From Scatolibacter rhodanostii (lineage in GTDB: Bacteria; Bacillota; Clostridia; Oscillospirales; Acutalibacteraceae): 64,000 nt of DNA. Position 1 is the stretch's first letter; every line of letters begins with the position of its first letter. The stretch covers positions 62,001 to 126,000 of the forward strand of contig NZ_FZLO01000002.1 in NCBI RefSeq assembly GCF_900197595.1. The letters run 5' to 3'. The notes below the pieces were generated by a model. The model was not told where the DNA came from, ran no database searches, and was given only the letters and a program-made list of their open reading frames with translations. The position numbers and the translations under genes were made by a program. Positions 1 through 7,981 of the stretch are shown here, piece after piece.

Positions 1-292
1 TTGGGGTTTCAATTTCTATCATTACCCTGTCTTCTCTTATCTCAGCTGAACAAGCTTTCATTTGACTGTATTGAGACAGCGCTTCATTGGCATTGGCTAT
101 GATTCTCTCAGCCTTTTCTCCTTTTTTTATAAAAGCAACCGTACTGCCAAAACCTCTGTCATACAGAAAGCTGCCTAACGGCACAGCTAATATAAATTTT
201 GCCTGTTGCAAGAAATCTGACAATCCACTCACTGTTTCAGGCAAGCCTTGCGCATTGACAGCAATCTTCCCCTCTACAATTTTTAGGTTCAT
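1..292 (-). CDS. Baseplate protein, gp25/DUF2634-like (partial, runs off left edge)
   Basis: The reading frame starts at an ATG at 292 and is still open at position 1, giving 97 visible residues; the C-terminus lies outside the window. A strong ribosome site (AAAGGAGG, 5 nt before the ATG) overlaps the end of the spike gene, whose TAA is directly adjacent to this ATG, so the two are translationally coupled. The residues LPETVSGLSDFLQQAKF followed by VPLGSFLYDRGFGS fit the gp25/DUF2634 wedge proteins of Firmicutes contractile phages, which hold the baseplate around the hub. Its position directly after a spike gene is the normal one. Family assignment is by pattern and gene order, not by search. 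Confidence 0.7.
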   Translation of the reverse strand, partial: MNLKIVEGKIAVNAQGLPETVSGLSDFLQQAKFILAVPLGSFLYDRGFGSTVAFIKKGEKAERIIANANEALSQYSQMKACSAEIREDRVMIEIETP

Positions 293-580
293 TTAAGCCT
301 CCTTTGCCGCAAAACGCTGACCATTTATCCAAACATCTCCGTTATTTTTCAGCCAGATTTCCGCTCCGGCAGCAGAACGCAGCCGAATTTCCCCCGGCTG
401 CAATTCAGTTGTATCGGTCTGCACCCCCATGCAGCAACCGTTCATGATAATACCTTGTTCCCCCTCCGGCGGCACACTCGCAACGCCATACGGTGCTACC
501 ATTTTAGGGAGTCTATATTCGAGTTCTGCTTGTACGGTTATCTGCTCTTTATCGCTGGAGGTTACTCTTCCGGTACTCAT
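293..580 (-). CDS. Phage baseplate spike / gp45-DUF2577-like protein
   Basis: 95 residues when started at the ATG at 580, which has AGAGG 5 nt upstream; the frame is open further upstream (to 625) but those starts would overlap the hub gene and lack a better ribosome site. The C-terminal part (QPGEIRLRSAAGAEIWLKNNGDVWING) is the short repeated beta-strand pattern of spike or OB-fold baseplate proteins, here read as two adjoining segments. It would sit at the tip of the baseplate hub. It lies between the gpD-like hub gene (13 nt upstream) and the gp25-like gene (no gap). Confidence 0.65.
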   Translation of the reverse strand: MSTGRVTSSDKEQITVQAELEYRLPKMVAPYGVASVPPEGEQGIIMNGCCMGVQTDTTELQPGEIRLRSAAGAEIWLKNNGDVWINGQRFAAKEA

Positions 581-593
581 TTGCACCTCTTTA

Positions 594-1526
594 CTATCTT
601 GCATTATTTTCTTTGTCAGCCACATTTTTGTTTTCCTCCTTCTCTCTTAGAACAAAAATGGTTCGTACTCCATCTGCAGATTCCGTATACCGTATTCTAT
701 GTATATATAAATCTGTCTGCGGCAAAAACCCGGTTATGTTCAGTTGTACTCTGTCCCCAGGTTCAGCCATAATAAAGTCGGCACATTGAATCTCCCATTG
801 CACCACTTCTTGTTCTGTTTGGTTCACATAGGCAATCGGTGACCGATTATCCTGATAAGAAAAGAACCGCTGCCGAGAAATCCCCTCTGTTTTTTCATTG
901 TTATATCCAATTTGATAGGCTCCCGCTGCATTTTGAATCCATATGCGACTAATCTTTTTGTATGGACAATATCGCTGTTGGGCCGAAATAATGGAATGCA
1001 GCTCTCTGGTTCGTGGTTCCTCTTGTTTCCATAAAAGTTCTCCTTTTTTATTTACCGTTAATTTGCCACCCAAAAACTGCTCTGCATAGCGAGAAAGCAC
1101 CGTCCAACAGCTTTCTCCTTTTTTTATTTCAAAGTCACCTTTTACTTCTACAGAATGAACACTCTCTTTTGCTGACAGGCCAAAACTCTCGGCATATTTC
1201 AAACACATTACACGCCAAGACGGATTTCGCAGTGTCATCGGCTCTGCTTCATTGTCAAGCAGCAGCGCAGCTAAACTTCGGCAGACTAATTCAACTGTAA
1301 ATCCCTTTTTATCCAAATGGGTATTTTGTTCATCTACAATCCCACTGAAAACAAGCTCTCCTTCTTGATAGGCATACACACGATAGAGATTCTCCCAAAC
1401 GCTGTCTGCTGAGAACTTTACAGTCAAGGAATCTGCCGGCACGCCTTCTTCTCGATTGAAATAAGTGCTAATGGCTCTGCCTAAAAGAAATCGTGAGTGA
1501 TCTTTCATTTCTGCCCAAAAAGTCAT
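594..1526 (-). CDS. Phage baseplate hub protein, gpD/XkdQ-like
   Basis: 310 residues, the usual size for the late-control gpD / XkdQ hub family (Mu gp44, T4 gp27-like). The N-terminal third (DSVWENLYRVYAYQEGELVF and the following GIVDEQNTHLDKKGFTVELV) is the first hub barrel, in which the incoming ligand and the reported deviation are parsed as paired beta sheets. The middle contains LSRYAEQFLGGKLTVNKKGE and the end GDRVQLNITGF, both typical of this family. The ATG overlaps the stop of the LysM gene by 4 nt (ATGA), and the spike gene follows. The hub/spike/gp25 order is that of contractile-tail phages and tailocins. Confidence 0.75.
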   Translation of the reverse strand: MTFWAEMKDHSRFLLGRAISTYFNREEGVPADSLTVKFSADSVWENLYRVYAYQEGELVFSGIVDEQNTHLDKKGFTVELVCRSLAALLLDNEAEPMTLRNPSWRVMCLKYAESFGLSAKESVHSVEVKGDFEIKKGESCWTVLSRYAEQFLGGKLTVNKKGELLWKQEEPRTRELHSIISAQQRYCPYKKISRIWIQNAAGAYQIGYNNEKTEGISRQRFFSYQDNRSPIAYVNQTEQEVVQWEIQCADFIMAEPGDRVQLNITGFLPQTDLYIHRIRYTESADGVRTIFVLREKEENKNVADKENNAR

Positions 1527-2038
1527 CCTATTACCACCTTTTCTCCTTGATTTAGTGAATGAAGATTCCGAATGTGAGGGTTTAGCCGAATCAACTCTTC
1601 TATATCGACACTAAATTGGAACGCATAGTCCCAAAGCGATTCTTCCCCTCTGCTGATAACTATTTGGCTAGATTTAACGCTCGTTACATTTTCTTTTTCC
1701 ACAAACGAAAAACTGTATTCTATAACATTTTCGCCTGCTTCTCCAATAAAAGTTAAACTCTCCATAAGCGCCTGAAAAGGAAGTTGACCCGGCAGCTGCA
1801 AACAGCCTGCTCCAGATTGGCGAAAAACATCCTGTAACGCTTCAAATGTTTTGCCGCTCTCGGCACCTGTAAAATATCCTCTGCCGTTTACCCGACGATT
1901 CATTAACCCCATATTTTGCGTTTGCTCCCCATAAAAAGGTATCACTGTTTGTTGAATTGTTTTGCTTTCTTTTACTTCTATTCGTGTGGGGTTATTGGGC
2001 CAAACAAAATCTTTAAATTTCATCGTCATTAAGCTCAT
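1523..2038 (-). CDS. LysM-containing baseplate/tail assembly protein, XkdP-like
   Basis: 171 residues. The N-terminal about 115 residues (FKDFVWPNNPTRIEVKES, then VNGRGYFTGAESGKTFEALQ) resemble the DNA-circularisation N-like domain that precedes LysM in phage tail proteins. The C-terminal about 45 residues carry the LysM pattern: SLWDYAFQFSVDIEELIRLN ending NQGEKVVIG. In PBSX-like phages XkdP lies directly between the tape measure gene and the hub. Here the hub is in place downstream, but no tape measure gene lies upstream. Its ATG overlaps the stop of the preceding 28-codon ORF (ATGA). Confidence 0.75.
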   Translation of the reverse strand: MSLMTMKFKDFVWPNNPTRIEVKESKTIQQTVIPFYGEQTQNMGLMNRRVNGRGYFTGAESGKTFEALQDVFRQSGAGCLQLPGQLPFQALMESLTFIGEAGENVIEYSFSFVEKENVTSVKSSQIVISRGEESLWDYAFQFSVDIEELIRLNPHIRNLHSLNQGEKVVIG

Positions 2039-2121
2039 GTTGTCCTCCCAAAATCCGTAGGATAACGACGGCTGTCCCGTTCAAGTTCTTCTGATAAGCG
2101 TTCCAATTCATTTTCTGTCAT
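2035..2121 (-). CDS. 28-residue ORF coupled to both phage neighbours
   Basis: A short ORF encoding MTENELERLSEELERDSRR followed by YPTDFGRTT. Its ATG lies 8 nt after a full AGGAGG. The ATG overlaps the stop of the 229-residue gene by 4 nt, and its own stop overlaps the ATG of the LysM gene by 4 nt, so it is coupled on both sides. Acidic and helical in composition. I do not recognise a family. It occupies the slot where tail tube, chaperone and tape measure genes normally stand. The strong ribosome site and the two ATGA junctions make a real peptide, or at least a relay for ribosomes, likely. Confidence 0.6.
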   Translation of the reverse strand: MTENELERLSEELERDSRRYPTDFGRTT

Positions 2122-2807
2122 ACCAGTTTCCTCCTGTCTGCCGAAATTAGCGTAAACTCATGGTCTGTCAGCGAATACTTGCTCCACGAACAACCAAAAT
2201 AACCAAATCCGCTTTCATCATCCGGAATAAAAACGAAGTCACTATATTCTTCGAAAGCCAGCCCGTCAAAGCCTTTGAACGTCACACTGTATATAACCTT
2301 TTCTTTACTCGTACCAAACGGGATATTTTCCCCAAATGCTGTAAATTCTTTTTGAGATCTTACCGCAGAGATTTGAATGGAGTCCGCCTCACACCGAATA
2401 TTCTGAAGCCAAAAATAAGATTTTTTCTCCTCTGTTTGCTTCTGCTGAACCGATATGGTACACGGAAACAGAGACAATCCCAAGTCTTCATCCAGTAAAA
2501 CTTTTCCCTTGCTGACTTTGAGAATAGACCATCCATATTCCTCTAAAACTTTGCACATTTTAGAAAAGACATCTTGTACATACTCTGTTTTTAAATCTTG
2601 TGGTACAAAAAAATTGCTTTCAATGTTCACCTCATTTTGCTCTTTTGGGTGCTGATTGTTCAGTAGCTTCAAACTCACATTAATCTGCCTTACTGATAGA
2701 TTTTCAAGCTGATACTCGTACGCTTTATGAAAAGCAACTTCTTCTATTTTATTTTGAAACAAAGCAATCATTTCATCGCATAGCGTTAAAAATCTCATAC
2801 CAAACAC
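2118..2807 (-). CDS. Phage-operon protein of unknown function (229 aa)
   Basis: 229 residues starting at an ATG that overlaps the upstream gene by 13 nt. The N-terminal half is mixed helix and strand; the C-terminal half looks beta-rich, with alternating aromatic and polar residues (KVIYSVTFKGFDGLAFEEY, then FVFIPDDESGFGYFGCSW). No signal peptide or membrane segment. By position it follows the connector-like genes and precedes the LysM/hub genes, so it could be a tail terminator, a short tube or an adaptor between neck and baseplate. This is inference; I do not recognise the family. It is far too short for a sheath or tape measure protein. Confidence 0.6.
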   Translation of the reverse strand: MFGMRFLTLCDEMIALFQNKIEEVAFHKAYEYQLENLSVRQINVSLKLLNNQHPKEQNEVNIESNFFVPQDLKTEYVQDVFSKMCKVLEEYGWSILKVSKGKVLLDEDLGLSLFPCTISVQQKQTEEKKSYFWLQNIRCEADSIQISAVRSQKEFTAFGENIPFGTSKEKVIYSVTFKGFDGLAFEEYSDFVFIPDDESGFGYFGCSWSKYSLTDHEFTLISADRRKLV

Positions 2808-3112
2808 CTCTCCAAGACTGTTCTGACCGCCATTTTTTTACCGTCTGCCAAAATTAGTTGGCTTGTTAGCTTGCGATAGGTTACGCCCTGATAAAGCAAT
2901 GTGCAGTCTTCTTGCAACGGATATTCGCAGCTGCCATAGAATACATAAAACAAGTCTTCTGTGCCTCTGATTTCTTCCGCTAATTTTATTCGCAAATCAC
3001 TTCTGTTGTCTTTTAAAGAAGTAAGTAATCCCCTATCGTTATAAGAATTGGTGGGGGTCACAATTTTCACCATAGCTTGTCGGCGAAAAAGCTTTTGACT
3101 TTCATCTTTCAT
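2795..3112 (-). CDS. Putative head-closure/connector protein (105 aa)
   Basis: 105 residues; the ATG overlaps the end of the preceding gene by 11 nt and has GGAG about 9 nt upstream. The sequence is short and beta-rich near the C-terminus (LLYQGVTYRKLTSQLILADG), the general style of phage head-closure proteins that sit under the portal. Its position two genes after the major capsid gene also fits. No diagnostic motif was seen, so the connector role is inferred from place and size. Confidence 0.5.
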   Translation of the reverse strand: MKDESQKLFRRQAMVKIVTPTNSYNDRGLLTSLKDNRSDLRIKLAEEIRGTEDLFYVFYGSCEYPLQEDCTLLYQGVTYRKLTSQLILADGKKMAVRTVLERCLV

Positions 3113-3491
3113 GAGTCGTCACTCCAAAATAAAATTGATTGTCTTTTAATATCGGTGCCACTGCTTTCTTGTTTTCTTCATAAAACTTCTGCGCTTTCTC
3201 ACTTTTTTCTTTCCACTGCACTGTGCTTTCTGATGTCGTTAAAGAGGTCGCTGCCAATATATCCTCCGTAAGGCAAAAATCCCAAAACGCTTTTGTCGCC
3301 GCCAAATTTTCCAATTTAGTGAGATAAGATGCTAGAATAGTCGGCGATACATCTGCTTTTATCATTTTCTCGACTTCTTCCTGCGCCGATTGACACAATG
3401 ACTCACTCAGCAATAAGCGTAAATAATCCATTTCCGCTTGATTTTCGCCGCTAATCAGAAAAAACCATGCCTTAATTTTCTCGTAATTCAT
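3102..3491 (-). CDS. Putative head-tail connector protein (129 aa)
   Basis: 129 residues, predominantly helical. The segment SGENQAEMDYLRLLLSESLC followed by QSAQEEVEKM resembles the helical core of the gp6/DNA-packaging connector family, which forms a ring under the portal. An AGGAGAGG ribosome site lies directly before the ATG. It is the first gene after a hairpin (3511-3540) that separates it from the major capsid gene. The role is inferred from position and helical character. Confidence 0.5.
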   Translation of the reverse strand: MNYEKIKAWFFLISGENQAEMDYLRLLLSESLCQSAQEEVEKMIKADVSPTILASYLTKLENLAATKAFWDFCLTEDILAATSLTTSESTVQWKEKSEKAQKFYEENKKAVAPILKDNQFYFGVTTHER

Positions 3492-3510
3492 ACCTCTCCT
3501 TACTATAAAA

Positions 3511-3540
3511 GAAACCTGCCTACCCTTGGCAAGCAGGTTC
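3511..3540 (-). terminator. Hairpin after major capsid gene (partial terminator?)
   Basis: Arms 3513-3524 and 3528-3539 pair over 12 positions (with G-U pairs) around a 3-nt loop. On the minus strand the hairpin is followed by the T-rich run TTTCTTTTATAG. It lies between the major capsid gene and the connector genes of the same operon. A partial terminator here would lower expression of downstream genes relative to capsid protein, as phages often do. Confidence 0.6.
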
Positions 3541-3612
3541 TCTTATCCTCTATAAAATTACCTTAATTTGAGTTTTTCTATTCTCTTATTTTCTGGTTGG
3601 CCTAACCAACTT

Positions 3613-4632
3613 TTACACGGTTGCTTCAAAAGTAACTGCCTTAGCAGCTTTCTCAAAGATTCTGGCAAAACCTGAAATAACAGAAATACCCGCACGCTCA
3701 AGCTGTCTGTCAATGAGCTTGTCTGCTTCTGCCATAATTTCTCCGGCCTGTACCATTTCAAGCGCACAGCTGTTATCAAGACCAATCATCATACCGCTTG
3801 TCATGTTTGGCACATGAATGATTTTTGCGCCCATTGGTGTGCAAAGCTCGCCTGTACCATGGAATTTCATGCCGGCAGCGGAATCTTTAAATTCATTAAT
3901 GCGCATAATCTGCTGCAAAGCATCTGTACCCGCCACAATCGTGTTTAAGTTGAATGGAGAAAGCTCACCCCACAGCTGCACAAATTCGTCATAGCTCAGT
4001 TTACCGTCTTTCGCAGCACGGCTTTGAATAGCTCCGATACTACCATCACCATTTTCAATGATTTTTACCGCTTCTTCAACCTGTGAGGCCGCAATAGCAG
4101 CGCCAATCTGACGAAGCATAATGGTGAACAGGTCAAGCTTCTGAAAACGCAGTGCTTCATAGGACGACACAATCAAACGACCTTTTTTGCTCAAGCTGAT
4201 AAGGTTCGGTGATGTGCGAATATTGACCTGTGCCATCACTTCTCCCTCATCAACTTTTTTCAATCCCTTTGTATTATCTACGCTTTCGGCCGTCATTGAG
4301 CGATAATCTCTTGCCTCAATCTTGGTCACAGTTGCCACTAAATCCTCAACCTTGCTCCCACGCTGAATGCCCTGACCCACCGCACGTGTGACGTATTCTG
4401 GGAACAGTGCCGCACTGGTTGAGTTCTCAAAAAACTTTTCCAGTCTGTCAGAATTCTTGCCGCTGACTTTGATACCAAAACGTTTTAGCTGTCTTTGATA
4501 GGCATCTAAACTTTCGAGTGGTGTTCCTCTATAATTTTCAGATGAGTCCAAGCCCTCCAATACTTCGGTAAAGCTTTTTCCGGGTACGCCGTACATTGCT
4601 TTTTCCAGTGTAAGATTTTCAAAATGTGCCAT
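3613..4632 (-). CDS. Major capsid protein, HK97-fold type
   Basis: 339 residues, within the usual range for phage capsid proteins. It sits directly downstream of the protease/scaffold gene and begins with AGGAGATAG before the ATG. Features consistent with the HK97 fold: an N-terminal arm, a central segment (NIRTSPNLISLSKKGRLIVS) that reads as the E-loop/spine region, and a C-terminal segment with AGTDALQQIMRINEFKD and GAKIIHVPNMTSGMMIG as A-domain strands. A hairpin follows the gene at 3511-3540. The assignment rests on length, position and overall pattern rather than on a single motif. Confidence 0.75.
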   Translation of the reverse strand: MAHFENLTLEKAMYGVPGKSFTEVLEGLDSSENYRGTPLESLDAYQRQLKRFGIKVSGKNSDRLEKFFENSTSAALFPEYVTRAVGQGIQRGSKVEDLVATVTKIEARDYRSMTAESVDNTKGLKKVDEGEVMAQVNIRTSPNLISLSKKGRLIVSSYEALRFQKLDLFTIMLRQIGAAIAASQVEEAVKIIENGDGSIGAIQSRAAKDGKLSYDEFVQLWGELSPFNLNTIVAGTDALQQIMRINEFKDSAAGMKFHGTGELCTPMGAKIIHVPNMTSGMMIGLDNSCALEMVQAGEIMAEADKLIDRQLERAGISVISGFARIFEKAAKAVTFEATV

Positions 4633-4662
4633 ATTCTATCTCCTTATTCTTTATCAAAATGA

Positions 4663-5010
4663 TTATATTTTAAATTCGTTGTCCTGCTGTTTTTCAGGCT
4701 GATTCGCTCCACGCCAAAGCTGGGGCTGAATGGGCAGTATTTTTTCTGCCATTTTGCCATAGGCAGCTGCCATGGTTTTTAGGTCTTGAACAGACATTTG
4801 CTCAATTGCTTTTTCAAGCACGGCTCTGGGCATTTCCGGCTGTACCAGTGCGCTGTATTTCATGATCTGGCGGCTTAAATCCGCTTTATATTCCTCACCC
4901 CACTGCGCTTTTTCTTCTAATTCCTTCACATAAGCAGCTAGCTTTTGCACAGTTTCTTTCTCTGCCAAAAAAGCTTCTCCTGTTTGAATTTGCTTTAGAA
5001 TTTCCTGCAT
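4663..5010 (-). CDS. Nested in-frame scaffold protein (internal start of the protease gene)
   Basis: An internal in-frame ATG at 5010, within the protease gene, is preceded by GAGGAGGTGAG at 8 nt or so, a nearly complete match to the 16S anti-Shine-Dalgarno sequence and stronger than most true starts in this window. Translation from it gives 115 residues, beginning MQEILKQIQTGEAF, with a helical, charged, glutamine-rich composition like a scaffold. Lambda makes its scaffold Nu3 in the same way from inside the protease gene C. The ribosome site is seen directly; its use is inferred. Confidence 0.6.
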   Translation of the reverse strand: MQEILKQIQTGEAFLAEKETVQKLAAYVKELEEKAQWGEEYKADLSRQIMKYSALVQPEMPRAVLEKAIEQMSVQDLKTMAAAYGKMAEKILPIQPQLWRGANQPEKQQDNEFKI

Positions 5011-5610
5011 ATTTCTCACCTCCTCAAAGGCAAATTGCTTGGTTACGCCGGCTGCCCGTTGTGCCGGAACCGCCACAAAAGAGCATTCATACGCATCCGT
5101 AATTTCTTCAAAAATCTGGTGACATAGCTTGCCTTGATACGATTCACCTTTACGGTGAGAGCAAGTATTTTTTTCGCAAACGCTGCAACGACTGCTTTTT
5201 ACCGCACAGCTAACACTCACCTCTTTCAAAATGCCGCTTTCAATCGCTGTCACCATGTCCTTTGATTTTTCGGTAATCGGCAAATATGCTCTTGCCACCA
5301 ATTTTGTGTAAGGTTCTCCCCATTCGGTCTGTCTGCTCTCAGTCTGTATTTCTGTATGAAAGATTCGTGCTGTTTGATTGGCACTTTTCCTTTCATGATC
5401 AAAAATACAAGTTTTGCCTACAAATAGAGCTTGCATTTGCTGAAGTGCCGCTAATGAAAATCGGTCAAAATCTCTGTCCACTTCATTGTCACAAAGCACC
5501 AGTGAAAAAGAGTAAACCTCTGATTCGGCAAATTTTCGTCTGGTGAAGGCATTAATTCGCTCCATATCACCCTCTTGCAAACCTGATTTCTCTATAATAT
5601 AGCCGCTCAT
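4663..5610 (-). CDS. Prohead protease with C-terminal scaffold domain
   Basis: 315 residues from the ATG at 5610, which has AGGAGAGG 4 nt upstream (the frame stays open to 5628). Residues 1-190 look like an HK97-type (U35-like) prohead protease: an early strand pair (VYSFSLVLCDNEVDRDFDRF), a histidine in FDHERK, and a serine in EVSVSCAV, followed by CSFVAVPAQR. Four cysteines in CSVCEKNTCSH suggest a small metal or disulphide knot, which is unusual for the family. The C-terminal third is helical scaffold and can be made separately from an internal start at 5010. The gene overlaps the end of the portal gene. Confidence 0.7.
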   Translation of the reverse strand: MSGYIIEKSGLQEGDMERINAFTRRKFAESEVYSFSLVLCDNEVDRDFDRFSLAALQQMQALFVGKTCIFDHERKSANQTARIFHTEIQTESRQTEWGEPYTKLVARAYLPITEKSKDMVTAIESGILKEVSVSCAVKSSRCSVCEKNTCSHRKGESYQGKLCHQIFEEITDAYECSFVAVPAQRAAGVTKQFAFEEVRNMQEILKQIQTGEAFLAEKETVQKLAAYVKELEEKAQWGEEYKADLSRQIMKYSALVQPEMPRAVLEKAIEQMSVQDLKTMAAAYGKMAEKILPIQPQLWRGANQPEKQQDNEFKI

Positions 5611-6725
5611 TCTTCCTCTCCTTTCCATTCTCGCTCAATCGCCTCACTTTTGGCATTGAGATAACGTGCATTGGCATGGTCAACCTCGTCTTGCATGGTA
5701 ATTTCATTCCACTCTACGGCACATTCACTTTCATAACCCTGCAAAACCAGCCACGTACGGCAGATTTTTTCAATTACAGGTGTCAGCAGTCTGCGATAAG
5801 AATCTAGCTCACTGGTCAAAATATCCGCCTGCTGGCTAGACATTCTCTCTGTTGATGACCAAGAAAGTCCCAATAAAAAAGGAGGAACCCCCATCTTGGC
5901 AACAACTTGCTCAAGCATTTGCCTTACCGGAATTTCACTGTCTAAAATCTGGTTGTCTGCTCCAATTGCTTTAATAGAAACATCGCCTACCGCCACAAAA
6001 TCACTGACTTCATGGCTTCTCATAGCACGTTTCCACTCTTCGGCCATTTGCTCAGCTCGCTCTTTTGCATAAATGCCAGAAGAAGCATCAGCAGAGGTGG
6101 TCACAGCAAACCTAACATTCCCTGCTCTGTCCCAATTTGTGCCGATTGTGTTGTAGATTTTAAGCAGAATACCGCTTACAAACGGCAGCCCTCGCAAAAT
6201 AGAAATACCTTCTACTTGTCCCGCCGGTGGATTCAGCGCCGAAGCCAACAGTAATTGTGGATAACGACATGGAATTTTTTTACCTTCTTCCAAACAGCTG
6301 ATTTGGAGTGTAAGATTTTCTCCTTCTTCTATAACAATGTCGGAAAGAGGAGCATTATAAAGCGCATAAATTTCGTCACCCGACAGTACAATTTCTCCCA
6401 CTGCATTGCCATATGTCAGCAGCTCTTCAAAATATAAACCGATGAAGCTATCCATGCCCGTGGAAACCGCATTCACCTTAACATTTTTTAAGAAGTACGC
6501 CAGTTCTTTTTCTGCCTTCTGATTCGGGCAGTTCACCACAAAGTCACCGATTAATCGTCTTAGCTTATCAATGCTGGCATCAATAATCGGCACATTTTCT
6601 CGCAAAGCACGATACAAGCCACGCTCTCCCGATTTTATCGAAAAAACGTCATGCTGTGTGGGTCTGGTCTGTACGCTTAAGGTCGCATATTTGTCTTTTT
6701 TCTTGAAAACACCTATTTTTCTCAC
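5607..6725 (-). CDS. Phage portal protein
   Basis: 372 residues, read from a GTG at 6725 (5 nt after the terminase stop). Portal proteins form the 12-fold ring through which the terminase packs DNA. The C-terminal half contains VAKMGVPPFLLGLSW followed by SSTERMSSQQADILTSELDS, the typical portal stem/crown region of the HK97/PBSX portal group. The N-terminal half holds the wing (PIIDASIDKLRRLIGDFVV). The start codon has only a weak ribosome site (AAAAGGG touching it), so it could be wrong by a few residues. It overlaps the protease gene. Confidence 0.8.
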   Translation of the reverse strand: MRKIGVFKKKDKYATLSVQTRPTQHDVFSIKSGERGLYRALRENVPIIDASIDKLRRLIGDFVVNCPNQKAEKELAYFLKNVKVNAVSTGMDSFIGLYFEELLTYGNAVGEIVLSGDEIYALYNAPLSDIVIEEGENLTLQISCLEEGKKIPCRYPQLLLASALNPPAGQVEGISILRGLPFVSGILLKIYNTIGTNWDRAGNVRFAVTTSADASSGIYAKERAEQMAEEWKRAMRSHEVSDFVAVGDVSIKAIGADNQILDSEIPVRQMLEQVVAKMGVPPFLLGLSWSSTERMSSQQADILTSELDSYRRLLTPVIEKICRTWLVLQGYESECAVEWNEITMQDEVDHANARYLNAKSEAIEREWKGEEE

Positions 6726-6730
6726 CCCTT

Positions 6731-7981
6731 TTATCTTCTAGTAACGGCAAATGCAAAAACGTTAGTTGGCGGTTCTACAGCCAAAATTGTACTTACAAAA
6801 TAACGAATGTCATCCATGGCATGGTCGTTTTCTTTTACCGGCATATCCTTGGTACTGTCATCTTGCCAGCGATAAAGACCAAATTCTCGTATGGTATCCG
6901 TACAGTTTCGGCAAATTTTGATTTTTCTGCTTTTTAGTGCATTGCTCGTTTCACGAATGCCGTCTACCACCGTGTTTTTCGCTGGAATCACCCTAAACCG
7001 CCCATGCCGTTGAATCGTCTGTATAAAGCTAGCTGCACTTGGGTCAACCGTTACTGTGCTGATTTTTCTGCCCTCACAAAGCTTATCCAATTGCGCATAA
7101 TGTTCTTCATCGGTGCGCTGTGTACCTGTCTCTCGTGAGGCATAGTAGTATTCATCGATTCTGTACCATGTGCTCTCATGTTTTCCCCAAAGTCCAAAAG
7201 AAGCCGGATTAATCGTGCCGTAATCACACGAAACAGCATATTCTGCAAAGGCAACATCAGGCACATGACAGGCCAACTCTGCGGCGAACGGATAAATTAA
7301 CCCTTCTGCAGCAACCCATTTTCCTTCCACAAAACGCTCATAAAACGTACCCGAAAACAGATTCTTATATCGCTCCTTGGTTTCTGCTGAAAGCGAAGGA
7401 TTGTCATCCATTGTGAAATGCAGATAGAGCGCATTCTTTTCCCCTGCTTTCAAAACCCACTCTCGATAAAACCAGTGCTGTGGGTGCTCTGGGTTGCAAT
7501 TAAACCAAAGTTTTGCACCGGTGATCGAACATCTTGCAATGGCCTGCTCTACAAAAGAACGAGGCATAAGTGCCACTTCGTCTAGTAGCAACCCAGCCAG
7601 TGTCACCCCTTGTATCAACGAAGCTGAAGCTTCATCACGGCCGCCAAATAAATAGAATCGATTTGTTCTGCCGTGCATAGATAGTTCCAACATATTTTGG
7701 CTTAAACGCTCGGTTACCGTGAAACCCATTTCTTTTAGAATGGGGATTAAATCTACAATCAAATTGCGCCGAATACCACGAATGGTTTTACCGCAAATGG
7801 CAAAGCTCCTTTTATCAAACGAAGCAAATGCCCACATCATAAAAGAAATCCCCATGCAAACCGTTTTACCGCTTCTAACTGCGCCGTCGCAAATGACAGC
7901 CAACTTATCTTTCTGTTTACTTGTTTTGCACCACCAAGAAAGCACACGCATTTGCTTGCGTGAAAACGGAACCATTCTCAT
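6731..7981 (-). CDS. Terminase large subunit (PBSX/XtmB type)
   Basis: 416 residues. The packaging ATPase domain shows a Walker A motif GAVRSGKT at residues 33-40 and a Walker B motif LLLDE at 131-135, followed by FNCNPEHPQHWFY, the coupling motif of this family. The C-terminal nuclease domain keeps aspartates in CDYGTINPASFGLWG, VTVDPSAASFI and NDHAMDDIRYF. All catalytic positions I can identify are intact, so the gene is not an obvious relic. It overlaps the small subunit gene by 4 nt (ATGA) and is followed closely by the portal gene. Confidence 0.9.
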   Translation of the reverse strand: MRMVPFSRKQMRVLSWWCKTSKQKDKLAVICDGAVRSGKTVCMGISFMMWAFASFDKRSFAICGKTIRGIRRNLIVDLIPILKEMGFTVTERLSQNMLELSMHGRTNRFYLFGGRDEASASLIQGVTLAGLLLDEVALMPRSFVEQAIARCSITGAKLWFNCNPEHPQHWFYREWVLKAGEKNALYLHFTMDDNPSLSAETKERYKNLFSGTFYERFVEGKWVAAEGLIYPFAAELACHVPDVAFAEYAVSCDYGTINPASFGLWGKHESTWYRIDEYYYASRETGTQRTDEEHYAQLDKLCEGRKISTVTVDPSAASFIQTIQRHGRFRVIPAKNTVVDGIRETSNALKSRKIKICRNCTDTIREFGLYRWQDDSTKDMPVKENDHAMDDIRYFVSTILAVEPPTNVFAFAVTRR

